Assembly (NCBI GenBank): GCA_910579295.1
Contig: CAJTTC010000001.1
Location: forward strand, 124,001 to 188,000
Reading direction: 5' to 3'
Length of the DNA: 64,000 bases
DNA from: an uncultured Christensenella sp.
GTDB lineage: Bacteria > Bacillota_A > Clostridia > Christensenellales > Borkfalkiaceae
Part shown: piece after piece, positions 59,267 to 64,000 of the stretch
How positions within the stretch are numbered: position 1 is the stretch's first letter
Layout: each line of letters begins with the position of its first letter
The notes under the pieces: model-generated
What the model was told of the DNA's origin: nothing
What the model saw: the letters and a program-made list of their open reading frames with translations, nothing else
Database searches by the model: none
Made by a program: the position numbers and the translations under genes

Positions 59267-61504
59267 ATGAATACTGTTTTATTTTTACGCAAATTAAAGG
59301 AATTGGATACGCAAGATAAAGACGTAGTAACGTTGTATAACGATATATCCGTGCTCGCAATGGATTGCGCGGGCGGGATAATGCCGACGGCAAACAAGCG
59401 TAACGCTTATTATCTTTCTATGGAATATTTGATAGGGCGCAGTTTCTTTAACAACCTGATGGAATTGGGCGTGTTGGAAGATACGCGCAAAATACTTGCC
59501 GAAAAGGGTATAGACATAAACGTCTTCGAAGAGATTGAGGACGCGGCTCTCGGTAACGGCGGCTTGGGCAGGCTTGCGGCGTGCTTCCTCGATTCGGCGG
59601 CAGGACTTGGATTGCCGTTGCACGGCTGCGGAATAAGATATAAATACGGGCTGTTCAAACAGGCGATTAACAACGGTTTTCAGGTGGAAATGCCCGACGA
59701 CTGGCAGCGCTTCGGCGACCCGTGGAGCATACGCCGCGACAGTGAAAAGCGTATAATCAAATATGCTGATATGGAAGCGACGGCAGTGCCTTACGATATG
59801 CCTGTGTTCGGCAAAAGTATTAACAGACTTCGTCTGTATCAGGCTGAGGGCAGCGCCGAGGCTGAAAAAATCAGCGAATATTTATACCCTGCCGACGACA
59901 CCGAAGAAGGCAAGCTGTTGAGATTGCGTCAGGAGTATTTCTTCTCTGCGGCAACCGTTGCCGACCTGTTGGAAAATTACGTAAAAGTACACGGCAGGAA
60001 TATAAATAACTTCCCTAAATACAACGTTATTCAGTTGAACGACACCCACCCCGTGATAGCGGTGGCGGAATTTATAAGATTGCTTACGACCGAGTACAGG
60101 TACAGTTTCCCCGAAGCGTTAAAACTTGCAAAGCAGACGTTTGCGTATACTAATCACACCGTATTGCCCGAGGCTTTGGAGTGCTGGAAAGAGGAGTACG
60201 TAGTCAAGATACTTCCCGAAATTGCGGAAACAATGAAACAAATAAGCGTCGTGGCAATGCGCGAGCAGGAAGCGGCGGGCTGTACCAAGCAGGAAACGGC
60301 AGAGATGGCAATATACCGCGGCGGCATGTTCTATATGGCAAACCTCGCCGTTTATATAGCCAAGAGTGTAAACGGAGTGGCAAAGCTCCACACGGAAATA
60401 CTCAAAAATCAATTGTTTAAGACGGTGCACAAGGTGTATCCCGAAAAGTTGCAAAACAAGACAAACGGCATTACTCACCGCCGCTGGCTTGAACTGTGTA
60501 ACAGCGAGCTTTCAGATTTAATAGACAAGTCTATCGGAACGGATTGGCGCGACGACATAACCCGTCTGGACGATTTAAACGGTAAGATTTCGGATATGGT
60601 AGACGGCTTTATCGAAGTCAAGCGTACCAAGAAAGAACAGCTGTTAAGCTATATTGCAGAAAAAGAGGGCGTGGAAATATCCCCCGATTTTCTTGTGTTT
60701 GCACAGGTTAAAAGACTGCACGAATACAAGCGCCAACTTATGACGGCGTTTGCCGTTCTCGATATATATAACGGACTTAAAAGCGGCAAAATACAGAAAT
60801 TTATCCCCACGGCGTTTGTGTTCGGCGCAAAGAGCGCTCCCGCATACAAGCGTGCCAAGGCTATAATCAAATTTATAAACGAAATAGCCGCAAAGGTAAA
60901 TTCCGACGCTCAGACGAATAATCTTTTAAAGGTTGTGTTCATACAGAACTATAACGTATCGTACGCGGAAAAAATCGTTGCGGGAACGGACGTGTCGTTG
61001 CAGGTTTCGACGGCGGGACTCGAAGCCAGCGGTACGGGCAATATGAAGTTTATGATGAACGGCGCGGTAACGTGCGGGACAATGGACGGCGCGAATATTG
61101 AAATCGTAGAGCTCGCGGGGAAAGAAAACAACTATATTTTCGGCGCGGAAGTCGAAGAAATCGAGGAGCTTAAAAATAAAGGTTACAAACCCGAGGATTA
61201 TTTAGGCGCTCACAGACAGGCGGTGGAAAGCCTTATCGACGGAACGTTCGACGACGGCGGCACGGGCGGTTTCAGAGAGCTGTACGACAGCCTTATGGTA
61301 GGCGCAAGCTGGCACAATCCCGACAACTATTTTGTGCTTTACGATTTGGACAGCTTTATAGACGTCATCTTGAAAATCAACCGCGACTATTCCGATAAGC
61401 GCGCGTTTGCCTTAAAGCAGCTTAAAAACACGGCAAATTCGGCATATTTCTCGTCTGACAGAACTATAAAGGAATACGCAAAAGAAATCTGGGAAATACA
61501 ATAA
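59267..61504 (+). CDS. glgP: Glycogen/maltodextrin phosphorylase
   Basis: 745 residues of GT35. Conserved parts: NAYYLSMEYLIGR, ALGNGGLGRLAACFLDS, GLFKQ, NDTHPVIAVAEF, TNHTVLPEALE, RRWLELCN, FAQVKRLHEYKRQ, and the pyridoxal-phosphate site GTGNMKFMMNGA with TMDGANIEI. It splits alpha-1,4-glucan with phosphate to glucose 1-phosphate. It is a little shorter than typical (~800). AAAGGA precedes the ATG. It completes the pathway from surface amylase and pullulanase through the importer and MalQ. Confidence 0.95.
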   Translation: MNTVLFLRKLKELDTQDKDVVTLYNDISVLAMDCAGGIMPTANKRNAYYLSMEYLIGRSFFNNLMELGVLEDTRKILAEKGIDINVFEEIEDAALGNGGLGRLAACFLDSAAGLGLPLHGCGIRYKYGLFKQAINNGFQVEMPDDWQRFGDPWSIRRDSEKRIIKYADMEATAVPYDMPVFGKSINRLRLYQAEGSAEAEKISEYLYPADDTEEGKLLRLRQEYFFSAATVADLLENYVKVHGRNINNFPKYNVIQLNDTHPVIAVAEFIRLLTTEYRYSFPEALKLAKQTFAYTNHTVLPEALECWKEEYVVKILPEIAETMKQISVVAMREQEAAGCTKQETAEMAIYRGGMFYMANLAVYIAKSVNGVAKLHTEILKNQLFKTVHKVYPEKLQNKTNGITHRRWLELCNSELSDLIDKSIGTDWRDDITRLDDLNGKISDMVDGFIEVKRTKKEQLLSYIAEKEGVEISPDFLVFAQVKRLHEYKRQLMTAFAVLDIYNGLKSGKIQKFIPTAFVFGAKSAPAYKRAKAIIKFINEIAAKVNSDAQTNNLLKVVFIQNYNVSYAEKIVAGTDVSLQVSTAGLEASGTGNMKFMMNGAVTCGTMDGANIEIVELAGKENNYIFGAEVEEIEELKNKGYKPEDYLGAHRQAVESLIDGTFDDGGTGGFRELYDSLMVGASWHNPDNYFVLYDLDSFIDVILKINRDYSDKRAFALKQLKNTANSAYFSSDRTIKEYAKEIWEIQ

Positions 61505-61517
61505 CATAAAGTTTTGA

Positions 61518-61558
61518 AAGTGAGTTCGGATTAATTTTGGGCTCACTTACAATTTTTT
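61518..61558 (+). terminator. Terminator after glgP
   Basis: AAGTGAG (61518-61524) pairs with CTCACTT (61542-61548), with a 17-nt loop and a T run downstream. Confidence 0.65.
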
Positions 61559-61617
61559 AATTGATTAAACGGGGATAGCCGTGCCTCTGTCGGCTCGCAA
61601 AAAATTTAAAATAGACC

Positions 61618-61646
61618 TTGACGAAAAGGCGGTTTGGGTGTAAAAT
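61618..61646 (+). promoter_or_regulatory. Promoter for the hypB-like operon, possibly leaderless
   Basis: TTGACG (61618-61623) and TAAAAT (61641-61646) are 17 bp apart. The ATG at 61653 is 6 nt after the -10 box and has no Shine-Dalgarno, so transcription would begin at or next to the start codon. Confidence 0.6.
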
Positions 61647-61652
61647 AATGCT

Positions 61653-62324
61653 ATGAATAGCGTGCAGATTGTGGAGATTAAAGAGGATATAAAGTCGAGG
61701 AATAACGAACAGGCAAAGGATATAAGGCGAGAGATGAAAGAGAAGAAGATTTTTTTTCTCAACGTTATGTCGTCGCCCGGTAGCGGAAAAACTACCCTTA
61801 TAATCAACCTTATTCAAAGACTTAAAGACGACTTCACGATAGGCGTAATCGAAGCCGACGTCGATTCGGCTGTCGACGCGGAAAGGATAGCTTCCGAAAC
61901 GGGCGTCAAAACAATTCAGATGCACACTTGCGGCGCTTGTCATATCACCTGTCAAATGTCTTACGAGAGCCTCTGCGCACTTGGCGTCGACGGGCTGGAC
62001 GTGGTTATCCTCGAAAATATCGGAAATCTTGTCTGCCCTGCCGAATTCGATACGGGCGCAACAAAAAATCTTGTGCTTCTGTCCGTACCCGAGGGCGACG
62101 ACAAGCCGCTCAAATATCCGTTAATGTTCGAGGTGGCTTCGGCGGTGGCGGTGACAAAGACTGACGTTTGCGAAATTTTTGATTTTTCGACCGAGCGTGC
62201 AATTGAAAATATCAAAAAGCGCAACTCTACCGCACCGATTTTCTTAACTTCGGGAAAGACGGCGGAGGGGATTGACGGGCTTGAAGAATATCTCAGAAAA
62301 GAGATAGACAGAGTTAAAAAATGA
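61653..62324 (+). CDS. hypB: HypB-like nickel-handling GTPase
   Basis: 223 residues: P-loop SPGSGKTT (41-48), EADVDSAVDAERI, the metal-site region HTCGACHITC with Cys93, Cys96, His97 and Cys100, and ENIGNLVCPAEFD with Cys128, matching the HypB metal ligands at the dimer interface; TKTD is the guanine-specificity motif. HypB inserts nickel into [NiFe]-hydrogenase with HypA. The His-rich N-terminal stretch of some HypB proteins is missing. No other hyp gene is nearby; its stop overlaps the next start (ATGA), linking it with an ECF-S/methyltransferase fusion, so it may serve another nickel process. Confidence 0.9.
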   Translation: MNSVQIVEIKEDIKSRNNEQAKDIRREMKEKKIFFLNVMSSPGSGKTTLIINLIQRLKDDFTIGVIEADVDSAVDAERIASETGVKTIQMHTCGACHITCQMSYESLCALGVDGLDVVILENIGNLVCPAEFDTGATKNLVLLSVPEGDDKPLKYPLMFEVASAVAVTKTDVCEIFDFSTERAIENIKKRNSTAPIFLTSGKTAEGIDGLEEYLRKEIDRVKK

Positions 62325-63466
62325 ACAATACCAAAAGACTGTGTTTTTCGGCGATAATGCTTGCAGTGGGCATTATTTTACCGATGGCGTTCCATGCGAT
62401 ACCCGACGGCGGAACGATTTTTGCACCGATGCACTTGCCTGTATTTATTACGGGCTTCCTCTGCGGACCTATGTACGGCGCGATAGTCGGGCTCGTATGC
62501 CCGCTTATGTCCTGCCTGTTTACGGGAATGCCGTCCGTTGCGTTTCTTCCTAATATGATGGCGGAACTGCTAGTTTACGGAACGGCTTCGGGCATTTTCT
62601 TCCGCATAATCAAAACGGGAAAAATAATTCCCGACGTAGTAATAACGCTTGTATGCAGTATGCTTCTCGGCAGAATAGTCGGCGGATTTGTGGCTTATCT
62701 GCTGTTCCTCGGCGGAACTCGCCCCTCATTTTCGTTGCCGATGGTTCTGACGGGGTACTTTGTAACTTGCCTGCCCGCAATAGTCATTCAGATTTTGCTT
62801 ATTCCGACTGTCGTTACTATTGCTAAAAAATACCGCTTCATTCGTGACAGCGACAGATATCTCGACTCTTCGCATCACAGAAAAAACATAGAAAAGCAAA
62901 AGGAATTTTTCAACGGTCTTGCCGAAAATTGGAGGAAGGAAGCTCCCATTGACACGTCGGCTCTCGAAGCGCTTTTCTCGCAGGTAAATCTTCCCGCTGA
63001 CGGCAGAGTGCTTGACGTCGGTTGCGGTACAGGCGTTATAGACGGATATCTTAAATCCGTATGCCGCGCCGTCGACGCTGTGGATATATCCGAAAAGATG
63101 ATCGGAAAGGCGAGGACGGAAAATCCCGAAGTCAACTATTACGTGGCTGATTTTTACGAATTTACCGACCAAGAGCTCTACGACGCCATAGTCGTCTTTG
63201 ACGCTTACCCGCATTTCATAGATAAAGAGGCTTTCGCGGCAAAAGCAAACTCGCTTTTAAACGAAACGGGCACGCTGTGGATAATGTTCGATGAAAGTCG
63301 TGAGCACATAAACGGATATCATACGGGGCGTTCGGATATTTCCGTATCGCTTCTGTCCGCCGAAAAGGAAGGAGCTAAGCTAAACGAGTTCTTCGAAGTT
63401 TTTTATAAGGCGGACAACGCCGAGCATTATATCCTCGGATTGCAGAAAAAAAGTAAAAAGAAATGA
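62321..63466 (+). CDS. Fusion of ECF-transporter S-component-like membrane domain and SAM methyltransferase
   Basis: 381 residues. The first ~175 form about five or six membrane segments with the S-component pattern (LCFSAIMLAVGIILPMAFH, FAPMHLPVFITGFLCGPMYGAIVGL), typical of the substrate-binding subunits of energy-coupling-factor importers. After a charged linker (DRYLDSSHHRKNIEKQK) a soluble class I methyltransferase follows, with motif I VLDVGCGTG at 230-238, VDISEKM and IVVFDAYPH. ATGA overlap with hypB implies coupled translation. The membrane part would need the shared ECF T/A subunits encoded elsewhere. Whether the methyltransferase acts on the imported compound is unknown; nickel or a nickel cofactor precursor is a conjecture from the hypB neighbour. 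Confidence 0.82.
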   Translation: MNNTKRLCFSAIMLAVGIILPMAFHAIPDGGTIFAPMHLPVFITGFLCGPMYGAIVGLVCPLMSCLFTGMPSVAFLPNMMAELLVYGTASGIFFRIIKTGKIIPDVVITLVCSMLLGRIVGGFVAYLLFLGGTRPSFSLPMVLTGYFVTCLPAIVIQILLIPTVVTIAKKYRFIRDSDRYLDSSHHRKNIEKQKEFFNGLAENWRKEAPIDTSALEALFSQVNLPADGRVLDVGCGTGVIDGYLKSVCRAVDAVDISEKMIGKARTENPEVNYYVADFYEFTDQELYDAIVVFDAYPHFIDKEAFAAKANSLLNETGTLWIMFDESREHINGYHTGRSDISVSLLSAEKEGAKLNEFFEVFYKADNAEHYILGLQKKSKKK

Positions 63467-63577
63467 ATTTGCAGACAGGCATTTGCATTTCGGCTTAAAA
63501 GTAGTATTTTTAAGTTGGTTCAATAGTAAATTAAATAAAAAAATAAATACAGTTTTACTGTAAGATAAGGAGTATTT

Positions 63578-64000
63578 ATGGAAAATAAAGACATCAGAAT
63601 TTGTATCATCGGCGGAGGCCCTGCCGGAACAAGCGCGGCTATGTATCTCGAGAAGAACGGATATGACAACTACGTCATATACGAAAAGACCGACCGCGTC
63701 GGCGGCAAGGCTTTTTCTCCTATGATGAAGTGCAAAACGTCCGACGGCAAGTGGGAGGACAGAACGATAGAAATGGGCGCGGTAATGGGCTGCGATACTT
63801 ACTTCGCCGTTCAGGAATGCGAAGAGTTCGGCGGTACTACTCACCACGACGGTCCTCCTATGGGACGCCGCTTTATGATGACGGACGGCACACCGCAGAA
63901 ATCTTCGAAGATTGCGCTTTTGAAGAAGTTTATGAAGATGAAAAAGCTCAACAAGCTTCTCGCAAAAAAATACTACGGCTATGACGTAAACGGACACCGT
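63578..64000 (+). CDS. FAD/NAD(P)-dependent oxidoreductase, 5' part only
   Basis: 141 codons are open to the window edge. The protein starts MENKDIRICIIGGGPAGTSA (dinucleotide-binding GGGPAG at 12-17), followed by VIYEKTDRVGGKAFS, the FAD ribose-binding and GG motif of flavin amine oxidase/phytoene-desaturase-like enzymes. AAGGAG lies 8 nt before the ATG. The C-terminal catalytic and substrate domains are outside the window, so the reaction cannot be named. Confidence 0.85.
   Translation, partial: MENKDIRICIIGGGPAGTSAAMYLEKNGYDNYVIYEKTDRVGGKAFSPMMKCKTSDGKWEDRTIEMGAVMGCDTYFAVQECEEFGGTTHHDGPPMGRRFMMTDGTPQKSSKIALLKKFMKMKKLNKLLAKKYYGYDVNGHR

Noticed and set aside
1..64000. CRISPR arrays, rRNA and tRNA genes
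   Set aside because: I saw no regularly spaced repeats with unique spacers and no tRNA- or rRNA-like segments on reading; a dedicated scan could not be run.

Overview
The window looks like chromosome from an uncultured, anaerobic, spore-forming Firmicute of the class Clostridia, probably a gut carbohydrate degrader. The main support is the block yqfC-yqfD-phoH-pgpH-like-ybeY-era-yqzL-recO (8.3-14.2 kb), which has the gene order of Bacillus/Clostridium spore formers. Further support comes from pyruvate phosphate dikinase, many lipobox lipoproteins, good sigma-A promoters, AGGAGG ribosome sites and a large alpha-glucan utilisation locus. The backbone is GC-moderate and favours C/G-ending codons. 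I saw no rRNA, tRNA or CRISPR array.

Layout. 1-0.6 kb: 5' part of a MinD-like protein with a degenerate P-loop. 0.8-8.3 kb: a 2491-residue lipoprotein with internal ~228-residue repeats. 8.3-14.2 kb: the sporulation/ribosome-maturation/DNA-repair cluster. 14.3-15.5 kb: two small membrane proteins divergent from a small XRE regulator, with three identical-type palindromes between them. 15.6-18.3 kb: ppdK. 18.3-27.4 kb: an AT-rich accessory island abutting the 3' end of ppdK. Its far end carries a divergent second copy of the last ten ppdK codons (QANIKNPRK-stop). The island encodes a serine recombinase fused in frame to part of a polymorphic-toxin/HINT protein, a DUF3990-type (ADP-ribosyltransferase-like) plus XRE pair that looks like a toxin-antitoxin operon, a Gabija-like OLD nuclease plus UvrD helicase pair, a DUF4365 gene broken by one amber codon, and an unknown 132-residue protein.

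27.9-43.4 kb: glycoside-related genes. These are a GH3 enzyme, a LytTR/GHKL two-component system, a lipoprotein plus membrane protein plus membrane-anchored GH3 of swapped domain order, an LRR/Ig lipoprotein with a sharp composition change inside it, a GPH-family sugar symporter, a GT2 glycosyltransferase and UDP-galactopyranose mutase.

43.7-61.5 kb: a starch/maltodextrin locus. It holds a secreted pullulanase, a putative starch-binding lipoprotein, a HAD phosphatase, a LacI-type regulator, malQ, a maltodextrin ABC importer (binding protein, MalF, MalG), a lipoprotein alpha-amylase, an MsmK/UgpC-type ATPase with a ~260-residue extra C-terminal part, and glycogen/maltodextrin phosphorylase. 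The pullulanase and malQ promoters share paired TTTCGAAA palindromes 23 bp apart that overlap the -35/-10 region, so the LacI-type protein encoded between them probably controls both. Extracellular enzymes would cut alpha-glucan, the importer would bring in oligosaccharides, and MalQ plus phosphorylase would process them.

61.6-64 kb: a HypB-like nickel GTPase translationally coupled to a protein that fuses an ECF-transporter S-component-like membrane domain to a SAM methyltransferase, then the start of an FAD-dependent oxidoreductase. The most unusual items are the recombinase-HINT chimera with the duplicated ppdK tail, the DUF3990/XRE operon, and the ECF-S/methyltransferase fusion next to HypB. 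All functions are inferred from sequence reading alone; no database search was possible.
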